A stretch of DNA of 64,000 bases from Bacillota bacterium (GTDB taxonomy: Bacteria; Bacillota; Clostridia; Christensenellales; SZUA-584). Both the position numbers and the translations under genes were made by a program. The first letter of the stretch is position 1. Every line of letters starts with the position of its first letter. Positions 1 through 16,227 of the stretch are shown here, piece by piece. The notes beneath the pieces were generated by a model, which was not told the origin of the DNA, did not search any database, and saw nothing but the letters and a program-made list of their open reading frames with translations. The stretch is from assembly GCA_023391105.1 (NCBI GenBank), contig JAEWBO010000001.1, forward strand, positions 33,967-97,966, written 5' to 3'.

Positions 1-135
1 ACGTAATCGGCTTTTCTGTGGAATTAAGTCAGCTTGTTTTTTTGCTTTTTTCGTGCATAGCTGTTATCATAATAACAGGATAATATGAAGCATTTGGTAA
101 TAGCCATTAAGACAGAATCCGACAAAAAACATTCT

Positions 136-163
136 TTGACAAAAGGCGCTGGCGCTATATAAT
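136..163 (+). promoter_or_regulatory. sigma-A-type promoter
   Basis: TTGACA at 136-141 and TATAAT at 158-163 with a 16-bp spacer, 38 bp before the first gene. The stretch 1-135 holds no recognisable gene. A short inverted repeat (CTGTTAT/AATAACAG) lies at about 62-79. Confidence 0.7.
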
Positions 164-200
164 ATGAAGTAACAGAAGCGAAACGAAAAGAGGGGCAGTT

Positions 201-608
201 ATGGGAAACTCAATCGATGACATTTTAATGGATGACTTCCAAAACGTGGTTGGAGAACTATTGATGCGCAACAGGAGCGTTCTTGATATCCTGACAAAAA
301 TACAAACGAGCGCGGGCCGCGTGAACCGGAGCGTTGTTAAATCGGCGACTCATTGCGGGTGCGTTGAGATTTTAGGAAAAAAACAGGTATTCCCCGGAGA
401 GGTCAGCATGAAAAACTTAAGCGGCCTCATGTCCTCGCAGCTAAATGGTGAGCTTTGCCCCGAATGCAGACAGACCATTGAAAAGGAGATCGGCGGTGCG
501 CTTTTCTATTTGGCTGCGCTATGCAACACGCTGGGCATCAGCCTGTATGATGTGGTGTTAAGCGAAAAGGAGACGCTTGGTACGCTGGGTAGTTACAGCT
601 TACGATAA
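201..608 (+). CDS. small conserved Cys-containing protein, function unknown
   Basis: A 135-residue soluble protein with no signal peptide or membrane segment. The visible landmarks are a Cys-Gly-Cys at 52-54, a CPEC at 86-89 and Cys108, which could bind a metal. The flanking segments look helical, including the stretch after residue 95 (LFYLAALCN). I recall similar small CGC/CxxC proteins from Clostridia but cannot name the family. The start is supported by an AGGGG-type ribosome site about 7 bp upstream. It is monocistronic: it has its own strong promoter and a terminator directly after it. No function is assigned. Confidence 0.7.
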   Translation: MGNSIDDILMDDFQNVVGELLMRNRSVLDILTKIQTSAGRVNRSVVKSATHCGCVEILGKKQVFPGEVSMKNLSGLMSSQLNGELCPECRQTIEKEIGGALFYLAALCNTLGISLYDVVLSEKETLGTLGSYSLR

Positions 609-619
609 CAAATGAATAT

Positions 620-653
620 AAGCGGCTGCGAAACGCGCCGCTTTTGTTTTTTT
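620..653 (+). terminator. intrinsic terminator
   Basis: Stem AAGCGGC (620-626) pairs with GCCGCTT (637-643), with a further GCG/CGC pairing inside. A T-rich run follows to 653. It closes the gene ending at 608. Confidence 0.8.
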
Positions 654-715
654 ATCTCTCGCGGGATAAAAAACGATAAAAATTTTGGACAAGCATCAGA
701 AAGGCAGCGTATGTT

Positions 716-1954
716 ATGAAGAGACCGTTTATCACCAAAAAGAAGGCGGAGGAGATCAGAGAAAAGTATCCGACGCCCTTCTATTTATATGACGAAAAGG
801 GGATCAGGGAAAACGCAAGAAATCTTTATAAGGCATTTGGCTGGAATAAAGGTTTTAAGGAGTATTTTGCGGTAAAAGCCACGCCCAATCCTTCCATATT
901 AAATGTATTGAAGGAAGAAGGGTGCGGGGTGGACTGCTCTTCGCTCACAGAGCTCATGATGGCCGATATGTGCGGCTTTGAGGGCGAGAATATCATGTTC
1001 TCCTCCAACGTGACGCCTGAAGAGGATTACCTGCTCGCGGGCAAACTGGGTGCGGTCATCAACCTTGACGATATCACGCATATCGACTATTTAAACACAC
1101 TGATTGGTATCCCCGAGACCATCGGCTGCCGTTTCAACCCGGGCGGCCATTTTGAGCTGGAAAACAAGATTATGGACAACCCCGGTGAGGCCAAATACGG
1201 CTTTACGCGTGAGCAGCTTACGCAAGGGTTTAAGAAGCTGCTTGAGCTTGGCGCAAAGCGCTTTGGGCTGCATGCGTTTCTCGCGTCCAACACCACCACA
1301 AACGCGTATTACCCCAAGCTTGCGAGGCTGCTTTTTGAAACGGCAGTGGAGCTGAATCGCGAAACGGGCGCGCCCATCGCATATATCAATTTGTCGGGCG
1401 GTATCGGTATCCCTTACAGACCGGATGAGCAGGGCAGTGATATCATGGTGATCGGCGACGCGGTACGGGAAGCGTTTGAAGAGATCATGGTGCCCGCAGG
1501 CCTTGGCGACACGGCGATCTATACCGAGCTTGGCAGGTACATGCTTGCGCCCTATGGACATCTCGTTACCACAGCGATTCACAAAAAGGAGATTTACAAG
1601 GACTATATCGGTGTGGATGCGTGCGCTGCAAACCTGATGCGCCCTGCCATGTATGGCTCCTATCATCATATCACGGTGCTTGGCAAGGAAGACGCGCCTA
1701 TTGACCACAAGTATGACGTGACTGGCGGATTATGTGAGAACAACGATAAGTTCGCCATCGACAGAATGCTGCCAAGGATCGACGGCGGTGATATCCTCGT
1801 GATTCATGATGCCGGCGCACATGGTTTTGCGATGGGATATAACTATAACGGCAAGCTGCGCAGCGCAGAGCTGCTGCTTAAGGAAAACGGTGAAGTTAAG
1901 ATGATCCGCCGAGCGGAGACGCCCGAGGATTATTTCGCAACTTTTAAGTTTTAA
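716..1954 (+). CDS. lysA: diaminopimelate decarboxylase (PLP-dependent, fold III)
   Basis: Expected to decarboxylate meso-diaminopimelate to L-lysine in the cytoplasm. It has 412 residues, normal for the family. The PLP-binding lysine is in the N-terminal barrel motif FAVKAT (Lys53). HAFLASN at about 186-192, SGGIGIPY and CENND near the C-terminus are the clostridial/Bacteroidetes versions of the classic HIGS, glycine-rich and CESGD motifs. It stands alone: no other lysine gene is nearby, and rpoB follows with its own promoter. The ATG at 716 has a weak AAAGG ribosome site about 9 bp upstream. The substrate is inferred from family resemblance; another group-IV decarboxylase is possible but less likely. 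Confidence 0.88.
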   Translation: MKRPFITKKKAEEIREKYPTPFYLYDEKGIRENARNLYKAFGWNKGFKEYFAVKATPNPSILNVLKEEGCGVDCSSLTELMMADMCGFEGENIMFSSNVTPEEDYLLAGKLGAVINLDDITHIDYLNTLIGIPETIGCRFNPGGHFELENKIMDNPGEAKYGFTREQLTQGFKKLLELGAKRFGLHAFLASNTTTNAYYPKLARLLFETAVELNRETGAPIAYINLSGGIGIPYRPDEQGSDIMVIGDAVREAFEEIMVPAGLGDTAIYTELGRYMLAPYGHLVTTAIHKKEIYKDYIGVDACAANLMRPAMYGSYHHITVLGKEDAPIDHKYDVTGGLCENNDKFAIDRMLPRIDGGDILVIHDAGAHGFAMGYNYNGKLRSAELLLKENGEVKMIRRAETPEDYFATFKF

Positions 1955-2032
1955 TATCATTAATATTAAAGGAACTGCGGCAAGTCAATGTAAACAGTTT
2001 ATGAAAAGACTCCCAAAAGCGCTTATTCCTTA

Positions 2033-2061
2033 TTGACAAGGAAATATGGGTATAGTAATAT
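2033..2061 (+). promoter_or_regulatory. rpoB promoter and leader
   Basis: TTGACA (2033-2038), 17-bp spacer, TATAAT-like TAATAT (2056-2061). The 285 bp between lysA and rpoB hold this promoter and a leader of roughly 180 nt. The leader has a G-run and GGAGTCTC near 2092-2100, a T7 run near 2131-2137, a short hairpin GCGCAT/ATGCGT near 2144-2160, and another ATTATT/AATAAT near 2163-2187. No convincing terminator stem was found in front of the T-run. rpoB therefore appears to be transcribed independently of any rplJL operon. Confidence 0.8.
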
Positions 2062-2254
2062 GTTATATTGCATTAGCGTGCTCATAATAGGGGGGAGTCT
2101 CTTTATTTGCCGACGGCGGATGCGGGTCTTTTTTTAACGGGCGGCGCATGGAAATGCGTATATTATTGCCTTAATACGGGAATAATCGGCGAGTGCCCTC
2201 ATTTTGAAAATGTCATAATGTTACTTTGCTAACAGGAGAGTGGATAAAAAACGT

Positions 2255-6181
<3,927 letters not shown>

Positions 6182-6219
6182 TAAGTTTTTTTTGGCATAT
6201 ATGAGAGGAGAGGAATTAT

Positions 6220-9200
6220 TTGTTCGAACTTGGCAATTTTGATTCCATTCAGATTGGTTTGGCGTCCCCGGAGAAGATCAGAGAGTGGTCGAGAGGCGAG
6301 GTAAAGAAGCCTGAAACGATCAATTACCGAACACTCAAGCCTGAAAAGGATGGCCTTTTCTGTGAGCGCATTTTTGGGCCCACGAAGGACTGGGAGTGCC
6401 ATTGCGGACGCTATAAACGTGTACGCTACAAAGGCATTATCTGCGACAAATGCGGTGTTGAGGTGACACGCGCCAAGGTGCGCCGTGAGCGTATGGGCCA
6501 CATTGAACTGGCCGCGCCGGTATCCCACATCTGGTATTTCAAGGGTATCCCGTCGCGTATGGGGCTGTTGCTTGACATGTCCCCGCGGGACCTCGAAAAG
6601 GTGCTGTATTTTGCATCGTTTGTTGTGACAGACCCCGGCAATACGCCGCTTGAGTATAAGCAGCTGCTAAACGACAAGGAACTGCGCGAATGCCAGGAGA
6701 AATATGGTGAAGACGCGTTTGCGGCCAAGATGGGTGCCGAAGGCGTCAAGGATCTGCTCAAGAAGATAGACCTTGTTAAGTCGTCGCGCGAGCTCAAAAA
6801 GGAGCTGGAAACCTGCACCGGACAAAAGCGTGTCCGTGCTGTCAAACGACTAGAGGTCGTGGAAGCGTTCCGCCAATCGGGCAACAAGCCCGAGTGGATC
6901 ATACTGGACTGCGTTCCGATCATTCCGCCGGAGCTGCGTCCGATGGTTCAGCTGGACGGCGGTCGTTTCGCAACGAGCGACTTGAACGATCTTTATCGCC
7001 GCGTGATCAACCGCAACAACCGTTTGAACAGGCTGCTTGCGCTGCGCGCGCCGGATATCATCGTGCGCAACGAAAAACGTATGCTTCAGGAAGCTGTGGA
7101 CGCGCTGATAGACAATGGCCGCCGCGGACGCCCTGTAACGGGCCCCGGCAACAGACCGCTTAAGTCACTCTCCGATATGCTTCGCGGTAAGCAGGGCCGG
7201 TTCCGTCAGAACCTGCTCGGCAAGCGCGTTGACTACAGCGGCCGAAGCGTTATCGTTGTGGGTCCGGATCTTAAGATGTATCAGTGCGGTCTTCCCAAAG
7301 AAATGGCACTGGAGCTATTTAAGCCCTTCGTCATGAAAAAGCTTGTGGAAGACGGCCTTGCGCATAATATCAAAAGTGCCAAACGCATGGTAGAGCGTGT
7401 GCGAAGCGAGGTTTGGGGCGCTCTCGAAACGGTGATTAAGGATCACCCCGTGCTGCTTAACCGCGCTCCTACACTGCATCGTCTCGGCATTCAGGCGTTT
7501 GAGCCCGTGCTGGTGGAGGGCAAGGCATTAAAGCTTCATCCGCTCGTTTGTACCGCATACAACGCGGACTTTGACGGAGACCAGATGGCTGTGCACGTGC
7601 CGCTGTCTGTGGAGGCGCAGGCCGAGTGCCGCTTCCTCATGCTGGCTGCAAACAACATATTGAAGCCGCAGGACGGAAGACCCGTGGTCAGCCCCACGCA
7701 GGACATGGTTATCGGCAGCTATTATCTGACCATCCACCGCGAAGGTGCGCTGGGTGAGGGGGAATTTTTCTCAACGCCCGATGAAGCCGTGCTTGCTTAT
7801 CAGACAGGGCAGATCGCGCTTCAAGCGATGGTCAATGTGCGGTTTACCAAAACAATCAACGGCGTGAAACGCAGCAAGATACTTCAAACAACGCCGGGTC
7901 GTATTATATTCAACGAAGCGATGCCTCAGGACCTGGGATTTGTGGACAGAACTCAGGAAGACAGCGACTTTTTGCTTGAGATTGACTTCCTCGTTGGCAA
8001 GAAACAGCTTGGAAAAATCGTGGATTTCTGCTACAGAAAACACGGCGAGACCAAAACGGCAGCGATGCTCGACGAAATCAAGCGCCTTGGGTTCCACTAT
8101 TCCACGGTGGGCGCCATCACAATAAGCGTGAGCGATATCGTGATTCCCGAAGCGAAGGCGAAATATATCCAAAGCGCTGAGGAAAAAGTTGTCGAAATCG
8201 AAAAGAAGTTTAAAAGAGGCTTCCTCACAAATAAGGAAAGAAAAGAAAACGTCATCAAGGTGTGGGCGGACACCACAAATCTTGTGACGGATGCGCTGAT
8301 GGAAGGCTTAAGCGAATTTAATCCGGTATACATGATGGCCAATTCGGGCGCGAGAGGTTCCACGAACCAGATCCGTCAGCTGGCCGGCATGCGCGGCCTT
8401 ATGGCAGACCCGTCCGGTGCGATCATTGAGATTCCCATACGTGCGAACTTCCGCGAAGGCCTTACCGTTCTCGAATTCTTTATTTCGACACACGGCGCAA
8501 GAAAAGGTCTTGCAGACACCGCGCTGCGTACGGCGGACTCCGGTTATTTAACACGCCGTCTCGTGGACGTCAGCCAGGACGTGATCGTCAGAGAGCATGA
8601 CTGTTTAAGTGAAAGCGATCCCGTCAGAGGCGTTTGGGTTGATGATATTGTCGAAGGCAAAGAGATCATCGAACCGTTTATCGACAGAATTGGCGGCCGT
8701 TACGCGGCTTCGGATATCGTGGATCCCAAAACGGGTGAAATTATCGTCCGTACAAACGAAATGATAACCTACGATCATTGCCGCCGTATCGAGGCTGCGG
8801 GCATCAAGGGCGCCAACATTCGTTCGGTGCTCACGTGCAAAACGCAGCACGGCGTATGCGCCAAGTGCTACGGTTCAGACATGTCGTCCGGCAAGACGGT
8901 CAGTATCGGCGAAGCGGTGGGTATCATCGCTGCACAGTCCATCGGTGAGCCAGGTACACAGCTCACGATGCGTACGTTCCATACGGGCGGCGTCGCGGGC
9001 GAGGATATTACTCACGGTCTGCCGCGTGTTGAAGAGCTTTTTGAAGCGAGAAAGCCCAAAGGTCTTGCGGTCATCAGTGAAATAGCCGGTATCGTCTCTG
9101 TGGGTGACAACCGCAAGAAGCAGGAGGTCACGATTACGAGCGAAGACGGCATAGCTGAGGTTTATTCAATACCGTTTGGTTCGCGCATTAAGGTAAAAGA

Positions 9201-9834
9201 CGGCCAAGTGATCGAAGCGGGCGATGAGCTGACGGAAGGCTCCATTAACCCGAACGATATATTGAAGATTAAAGGCGCTAAGGGCGTTCAGAACTATATG
9301 CTTAAAGAGGTTCAGATGGTATACCGCCTGCAGGGCGTGGAGATATCCGATAAGCATATTGAGGTGATCATTCGTCAGATGCTCAAGAAGTGCAAGATAG
9401 AAGATGCGGGAGAGAGCAATCTGCTGCCCGGAGCACTGGTGGATATCCAACAGTTTGACGCGGAGAATGAACGGATGATCCGCGAAGGCAAAAAGCCCGC
9501 TACAGCAAAACGCGTGCTGCTGGGTATCACGAAGGCCTCGCTGGCCACGGATTCATTCCTGTCGGCGGCATCGTTCCAGGAGACAACAAGAGTGCTGACG
9601 GAAGCCGCGATAAAGGGCAAGTCCGATCCGCTGCTGGGTCTCAAGGAAAACGTAATTATCGGCAAGCTGATACCGGCCGGTACGGGTATGAAGCGATATA
9701 AAAACATTGATGTTATAAAAAACATACTCAATGAAGATATAGCGCCAGAGCTTACCAGACATGACACGCAGTATACAAGCGCTTTGCTGGACGGATATGA
9801 TGATCCTGCGGATTTAAACGCTGAACTGTTATAG
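6220..9834 (+). CDS. rpoC: RNA polymerase subunit beta-prime
   Basis: Beta-prime subunit, 1204 residues. Visible motifs are the N-terminal zinc site (CHCGRY...CDKCGVEV), the catalytic [12 protein letters not shown], the bridge/trigger region ([17 protein letters not shown]) and the second zinc site ([13 protein letters not shown]). The start is a TTG at 6220 behind a purine-rich GAGGAGAGG ribosome site; the ATG at 6201 is out of frame. It is co-transcribed with rpoB. Gene length and motifs are normal, so the odd acidic extension is confined to RpoB. Confidence 0.98.
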   Translation: MFELGNFDSIQIGLASPEKIREWSRGEVKKPETINYRTLKPEKDGLFCERIFGPTKDWECHCGRYKRVRYKGIICDKCGVEVTRAKVRRERMGHIELAAPVSHIWYFKGIPSRMGLLLDMSPRDLEKVLYFASFVVTDPGNTPLEYKQLLNDKELRECQEKYGEDAFAAKMGAEGVKDLLKKIDLVKSSRELKKELETCTGQKRVRAVKRLEVVEAFRQSGNKPEWIILDCVPIIPPELRPMVQLDGGRFATSDLNDLYRRVINRNNRLNRLLALRAPDIIVRNEKRMLQEAVDALIDNGRRGRPVTGPGNRPLKSLSDMLRGKQGRFRQNLLGKRVDYSGRSVIVVGPDLKMYQCGLPKEMALELFKPFVMKKLVEDGLAHNIKSAKRMVERVRSEVWGALETVIKDHPVLLNRAPTLHRLGIQAFEPVLVEGKALKLHPLVCTAYNADFDGDQMAVHVPLSVEAQAECRFLMLAANNILKPQDGRPVVSPTQDMVIGSYYLTIHREGALGEGEFFSTPDEAVLAYQTGQIALQAMVNVRFTKTINGVKRSKILQTTPGRIIFNEAMPQDLGFVDRTQEDSDFLLEIDFLVGKKQLGKIVDFCYRKHGETKTAAMLDEIKRLGFHYSTVGAITISVSDIVIPEAKAKYIQSAEEKVVEIEKKFKRGFLTNKERKENVIKVWADTTNLVTDALMEGLSEFNPVYMMANSGARGSTNQIRQLAGMRGLMADPSGAIIEIPIRANFREGLTVLEFFISTHGARKGLADTALRTADSGYLTRRLVDVSQDVIVREHDCLSESDPVRGVWVDDIVEGKEIIEPFIDRIGGRYAASDIVDPKTGEIIVRTNEMITYDHCRRIEAAGIKGANIRSVLTCKTQHGVCAKCYGSDMSSGKTVSIGEAVGIIAAQSIGEPGTQLTMRTFHTGGVAGEDITHGLPRVEELFEARKPKGLAVISEIAGIVSVGDNRKKQEVTITSEDGIAEVYSIPFGSRIKVKDGQVIEAGDELTEGSINPNDILKIKGAKGVQNYMLKEVQMVYRLQGVEISDKHIEVIIRQMLKKCKIEDAGESNLLPGALVDIQQFDAENERMIREGKKPATAKRVLLGITKASLATDSFLSAASFQETTRVLTEAAIKGKSDPLLGLKENVIIGKLIPAGTGMKRYKNIDVIKNILNEDIAPELTRHDTQYTSALLDGYDDPADLNAELL

Positions 9835-9855
9835 TCGCTGATGCGGGGGTAAAAA

Positions 9856-10578
9856 ATGCCGAAAAATGAAAAGTGTGTGGTCACAGACAGTACAATATGC
9901 AAATGGCTCAATAAGGACTGCAAAGACTGCTATATCAACGAGATAAAGGATGACTCGGATGCTAAGAAGGTGCTTTCCGACTTCGAGATCACGCTGTCAT
10001 TGTTGCCGGACGGCTTTGACACGCTGCAGTCTGAGGAATGCTGTTTTTGCGTGAACGAGCCGGGCAGACGCGCAGGCTATGCGGCCATCGACCTTGCGCA
10101 CAAAGAACCTGAACACAAGCGCGGCATGTTTTTTGGACTGGGGAAAAAGGTGCGCCAGAGAATCGGATCACTGCTTCCCGTATCAATTTCGATATGCGCT
10201 CGGTGTCGAAGAAATTTCCGGATGGCTGAGTCTCTCAAATGGCTGATGATACTTATTTTCGGCGCCATTGCCGTCGCGCTGTGCTTTCTGCCGGCGATCA
10301 ATTTGAGCCCGGCGCTTCCTTACGGCGTTGTGTTGCTGGGTATACTGATTGGTTACGTGGCAGGCAAGATCGCATCGTCGGTCTATGTCAGCAAAAAGAG
10401 TGCACAGACAAGGTTCAATGTGTATGACATCCCTGTCTGCGCGAAGATGAGAGAGAACGGTTGGTTTACTGTTCAGGATGAAGGACCTGTGACCCGCTTT
10501 CTGTTCTCCAAGAAGCCGATGATAAGAAGGCTTTGCGATATGGGTATAGAAACGGGAAAAAAACAGGAAGATATTTAA
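9856..10578 (+). CDS. Cys-rich protein with two membrane segments, function unknown
   Basis: 240 residues that I do not recognise. It has twelve cysteines: 7, 15, 22, 25 in a Cys-rich N-terminus, a CCFC cluster at 62-65, a CARC at 114-117, and three more at 143, 195 and 227. The CCFC/CARC pair could form a zinc-ribbon-like site. Two hydrophobic segments at about 127-147 and 153-171 make a tight membrane hairpin, leaving the Cys-rich N-terminus and a roughly 65-residue basic C-terminus on the same side, presumably cytoplasmic. It starts 21 bp after rpoC without a terminator, so it is probably the last gene of the rpoBC transcript; the str operon promoter follows. Confidence 0.75.
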   Translation: MPKNEKCVVTDSTICKWLNKDCKDCYINEIKDDSDAKKVLSDFEITLSLLPDGFDTLQSEECCFCVNEPGRRAGYAAIDLAHKEPEHKRGMFFGLGKKVRQRIGSLLPVSISICARCRRNFRMAESLKWLMILIFGAIAVALCFLPAINLSPALPYGVVLLGILIGYVAGKIASSVYVSKKSAQTRFNVYDIPVCAKMRENGWFTVQDEGPVTRFLFSKKPMIRRLCDMGIETGKKQEDI

Positions 10579-10600
10579 AAAAGTCCTTAGAGACTGAGGA

Positions 10601-10629
10601 TTGACAAGTATTTAGCCTGATGTTAAAAT
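10601..10629 (+). promoter_or_regulatory. str operon promoter
   Basis: TTGACA (10601-10606), 17-bp spacer, TAAAAT (10624-10629). An imperfect dyad TCCTTAG/CTGAGGA lies immediately upstream (about 10584-10600). It drives the L7Ae-like gene, rpsL, rpsG, fusA and possibly tuf. Confidence 0.8.
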
Positions 10630-10679
10630 GGCTCTGCTTGCGTTTTTTGGGGCTTTGTCCGTGATGGAGGTTTTGGCTT

Positions 10680-10937
10680 TTGAGTGTGGTGCATGAGCTA
10701 TCCGAACAGGAAAGGGTAGCAGGCTTAAAGCAGGTGATGCGTTATGCACGTATGTCTATGCTCGATAAGGTATATATCGCCAAGGATGCGGATGAGGATA
10801 TCATAACGAAGGTTAAAGCGGAATGCGACAAGCATCGCATTCCCTACGACATGACTCTGACCATGCATCAGATTGGCACGGCATGTGAAATCGAGGTTGG
10901 CAGCGCGTGTGCAGGCGTTTTAAAGCCGGGCAAGTAG
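10680..10937 (+). CDS. L7Ae-family kink-turn RNA-binding protein (RplGB/YbxF-like)
   Basis: 85 residues of the L7Ae/L30e/YbxF family, which bind kink-turn RNA. The gene conventionally sits just before rpsL in Firmicutes, as here. The start is a TTG at 10680, supported by TGGAGG 9 bp upstream. Residues typical of the fold are the central DKVYIAKDAD strand/helix and the C-terminal GTACEIEVGSACAGVL. No ATG is suitably placed. The ribosomal association is known for the family and not shown by the sequence. Confidence 0.9.
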   Translation: MSVVHELSEQERVAGLKQVMRYARMSMLDKVYIAKDADEDIITKVKAECDKHRIPYDMTLTMHQIGTACEIEVGSACAGVLKPGK

Positions 10938-11015
10938 GAGATTTATCCCCTTAAATGGGTTGCGAGGGGTTATTTATAGACAGGTAATTACATAAAGGAG
11001 GTGAAAGTTTAAAAT

Positions 11016-11390
11016 ATGCCGACAATTAATCAGCTGGTGAAACAAGGCAGAAAAACGGCGGAGTCAAAAAGCGATTCTCCGATACTCAAGCAGTGCCCTC
11101 AGAAGAGAGGTGTTTGCCTGACGGTGAGAACAATGACGCCTAAAAAGCCGAATTCTGCGTTAAGAAAGATTGCAAGAGTTCGCCTGGTCAATGGCATGGA
11201 AGGTACGGCGTACATTCCGGGCATCGGCCACAATCTTCAGGAGCACTCTGTGGTGCTTATCAGAGGAGGCAGAGTCAAAGACCTGCCGGGCGTGAGATAT
11301 CATATAGTGAGAGGCGCTCTCGACAGCGCGGGAGTAGCCAACAGAAAGCAGGCCAGAAGCAAGTACGGAGCCAAACGGCCGAAGAAGTAA
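11016..11390 (+). CDS. rpsL: 30S ribosomal protein S12
   Basis: 124 residues with the decoding-centre motifs [11 protein letters not shown] and [13 protein letters not shown]; the lysines that mutate to streptomycin resistance are wild type here. The ribosome site AAAGGAGGTGA (10994-11004) is close to a perfect anti-Shine-Dalgarno match. Second gene of the str operon. The 78-nt leader after the preceding gene contains a GGGGATTTATCCCC-like dyad that could be a control hairpin. Confidence 0.98.
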   Translation: MPTINQLVKQGRKTAESKSDSPILKQCPQKRGVCLTVRTMTPKKPNSALRKIARVRLVNGMEGTAYIPGIGHNLQEHSVVLIRGGRVKDLPGVRYHIVRGALDSAGVANRKQARSKYGAKRPKK

Positions 11391-11879
<489 letters not shown>

Positions 11880-11902
11880 CATGAAACCAAAGGAGAATAA
11901 CT

Positions 11903-13963
<2,061 letters not shown>

Positions 13964-14067
13964 TTAACCATGATATGAAACGGACAAGCAGCGTGTTTAT
14001 GCAAAAGACAAGATCCGTTTATAAACCAAATATGATTGAAACCAAGAATGATTAGGAGGAGAAACCA

Positions 14068-15279
14068 ATGGCAAAATCGAAGTTCGAAAGAAACAAACCC
14101 CATGTTAACATCGGAACAATTGGTCACGTTGACCACGGCAAGACCACGCTGACAGCGGCAATCACAATGACTCTCGCACAGTCTGGTAAAGCGGCAGTCA
14201 TGAAGTATGACGAAATTGACAAAGCGCCTGAAGAAAAGGAAAGAGGCATTACGATCAACACAGCTCACGTTGAGTATGAGACGGATAACCGTCACTACGC
14301 ACACGTGGACTGCCCGGGTCATGCTGACTATGTTAAGAATATGATCACCGGCGCGGCTCAGATGGACGGCGCGATTCTCGTTGTGTCGGCTGCTGACGGC
14401 CCGATGCCCCAGACGCGTGAGCATATCCTGCTTGCCCGTCAGGTTAACGTGCCTTATATCGTTGTCTGCCTTAACAAGGTTGACCAGGTTGACGACGAAG
14501 AACTGCTTGAGCTTGTTGAGATGGAAGTCAGGGATCTGCTTTCTTCATACGAATTCCCGGGCGACGATCTTCCGGTTGTCAAGGGCAGCGCGCTTCAGGC
14601 GATGAATGCTCTTATCGAAGGCAAGGATGCGGCAACAGCTCCGGAATGCAAGTTCATCTTTGATCTCATGGATGCGGTTGACGACTATATTCCGACTCCG
14701 GAAAGAGCCGTTGACAAGCCGTTCCTGATGCCTGTTGAAGACGTGTTCTCCATCACAGGCCGCGGCACAGTTGCCACAGGCAGAGTTGAGAGAGGAACAA
14801 TCAAGGTTCAGGAATCCGTCGAAATCGTCGGCATGACCGAGAAGACAAGAGACGTTGTTGTCACAGGTGTTGAGATGTTCAGAAAGCTTCTTGATCAGGC
14901 GATGGCCGGTGACAATGTGGGTCTGTTGCTCCGTGGCGTACAGAGAAACGAAATCGAGCGCGGTCAGGTTCTTGCGAAGAAGGGTTCCATCAAACCGCAT
15001 ACCCATTACAATGGTCAGGTTTACGTGCTGAAGAAGGAAGAGGGCGGCCGTCACACACCGTTCTTCAACGGTTACAGACCGCAGTTCTACTTCAGAACAA
15101 CAGACGTGACAGGCAGCATCACGCTTCCGGAAGGCACCGAGATGGTTATGCCTGGCGACAACATCACGATGGAGATCAAGCTTATCACGCCGATCGCTAT
15201 CGAAGAAGGTCTTCGTTTTGCTATCCGCGAAGGCGGCAGAACGGTTGGATCCGGTGTTGTGACAAGCGTTATCGAATAA
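14068..15279 (+). CDS. tuf: translation elongation factor Tu
   Basis: 403 residues. Motifs [24 protein letters not shown] and GSALQA mark the GTPase domain; the two beta-barrel domains follow. It delivers aminoacyl-tRNA to the ribosome. A strong AGGAGG site precedes the ATG. A 104-bp gap separates it from fusA, containing a long-range AAACGGA/TCCGTTT pairing and no obvious terminator, so co-transcription with the str operon is likely. Confidence 0.98.
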   Translation: MAKSKFERNKPHVNIGTIGHVDHGKTTLTAAITMTLAQSGKAAVMKYDEIDKAPEEKERGITINTAHVEYETDNRHYAHVDCPGHADYVKNMITGAAQMDGAILVVSAADGPMPQTREHILLARQVNVPYIVVCLNKVDQVDDEELLELVEMEVRDLLSSYEFPGDDLPVVKGSALQAMNALIEGKDAATAPECKFIFDLMDAVDDYIPTPERAVDKPFLMPVEDVFSITGRGTVATGRVERGTIKVQESVEIVGMTEKTRDVVVTGVEMFRKLLDQAMAGDNVGLLLRGVQRNEIERGQVLAKKGSIKPHTHYNGQVYVLKKEEGGRHTPFFNGYRPQFYFRTTDVTGSITLPEGTEMVMPGDNITMEIKLITPIAIEEGLRFAIREGGRTVGSGVVTSVIE

Positions 15280-15298
15280 TCTAAATAATACGTCCATT

Positions 15299-15335
15299 TA
15301 AAACCGGCATTGTCTCATAGGCGATGTCGGTTTTT
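15299..15335 (+). terminator. intrinsic terminator after tuf
   Basis: Arms near AAACCGGCATTG and GATGTCGGTTT pair with one mismatch and a G-U pair, followed by a T-run. It ends the str transcript. The genes downstream belong to a different (sporulation) unit, so no S10 operon follows. Confidence 0.75.
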
Positions 15336-15487
15336 GTGTATGCCGAAAACCCGATGCACGAGTGCGAATGCATCGACACAGGCAAACACGATATGTCAAA
15401 GTCTCTAAAATGGTGCGCGTCCAAAAGAATGTTTGTTAAAATTTCGCCATATACATATATGGCAAGATTCTAAGGAGGCGAATTGTG

Positions 15488-16222
15488 ATGGAGAAGGCGA
15501 GTTTGCCAAAGCTTGAAACGGATGGATTTGTAACCCGACAGAGTGAGCGCCCGACTTGGAAGAAAAAAGCGCAAGGCTTTGCGCGCAGCATCGGTGTAAA
15601 ACGCGAGAAATCGCAAAGGGCAGCATCCTCAGACGATGATATCGACATCGGCTACAAAAGACTGCTAGCAAAAACAGGCGTTTGCGCAGCCGTCGCTGTG
15701 ACCATTCTCATTATCAGCAGCATCAGCACGCCTGCGTCTGCAAATGTGACACAGGCGGTGGACTATGTGGTCAACCATGAATTTGATGTGGATGAAGATA
15801 TCGGGCGGCTGAAATTTGTTGAAGCATTGGGTGAGGAGACGGAAGCTGTATTCAGCGCTTTGCCGGAAACTTTGGTGGTATATCCGGCTGACGGAGATGT
15901 GGTGACGGCCTTTGGTGAAGGGGGTTCAACAGGCGTTCGCATGAGTGCACAAACAGCAGATATCTTAAATATGGCAAAAGGGACGGTGACGGAAGTCGGC
16001 GATATCGACGGCGAAGGGTATGTGAAGGTGGTGCTGGATTCAGGTGAAACCGTTGTTTATCACAACCTGACGCCCAGTGTTAAGTCTGATGATATCGTCA
16101 TGCCCGGTCAAGTGATCGGAGAAATCACGGAGGATTATCTTTACATCGAAATGAAGGACGGCGAAGCTTATATAGACCCGATTGCATATATCAGTGAGCA
16201 CGCCGGTATGGTGCTGCAATAG
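15488..16222 (+). CDS. spoIVFA: SpoIVFA-like protein (degenerate M23 peptidase domain)
   Basis: 244 residues: a roughly 80-residue basic N-terminal region, one membrane segment at about 65-85, then an extracytoplasmic LytM/M23-type domain. The M23 metal ligands are largely lost: the usual HxH site reads YLYIEM and the first His/Asp motif is absent. This fits SpoIVFA, which in Bacillus is a non-catalytic partner that tethers and inhibits SpoIVFB in the forespore outer membrane. The next gene is SpoIVFB-like and only 5 bp away. GTG 15485 is an equally possible start; both sit behind AAGGAGG (15472-15478). Confidence 0.82.
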   Translation: MEKASLPKLETDGFVTRQSERPTWKKKAQGFARSIGVKREKSQRAASSDDDIDIGYKRLLAKTGVCAAVAVTILIISSISTPASANVTQAVDYVVNHEFDVDEDIGRLKFVEALGEETEAVFSALPETLVVYPADGDVVTAFGEGGSTGVRMSAQTADILNMAKGTVTEVGDIDGEGYVKVVLDSGETVVYHNLTPSVKSDDIVMPGQVIGEITEDYLYIEMKDGEAYIDPIAYISEHAGMVLQ

Positions 16223-16227
16223 CGCCT

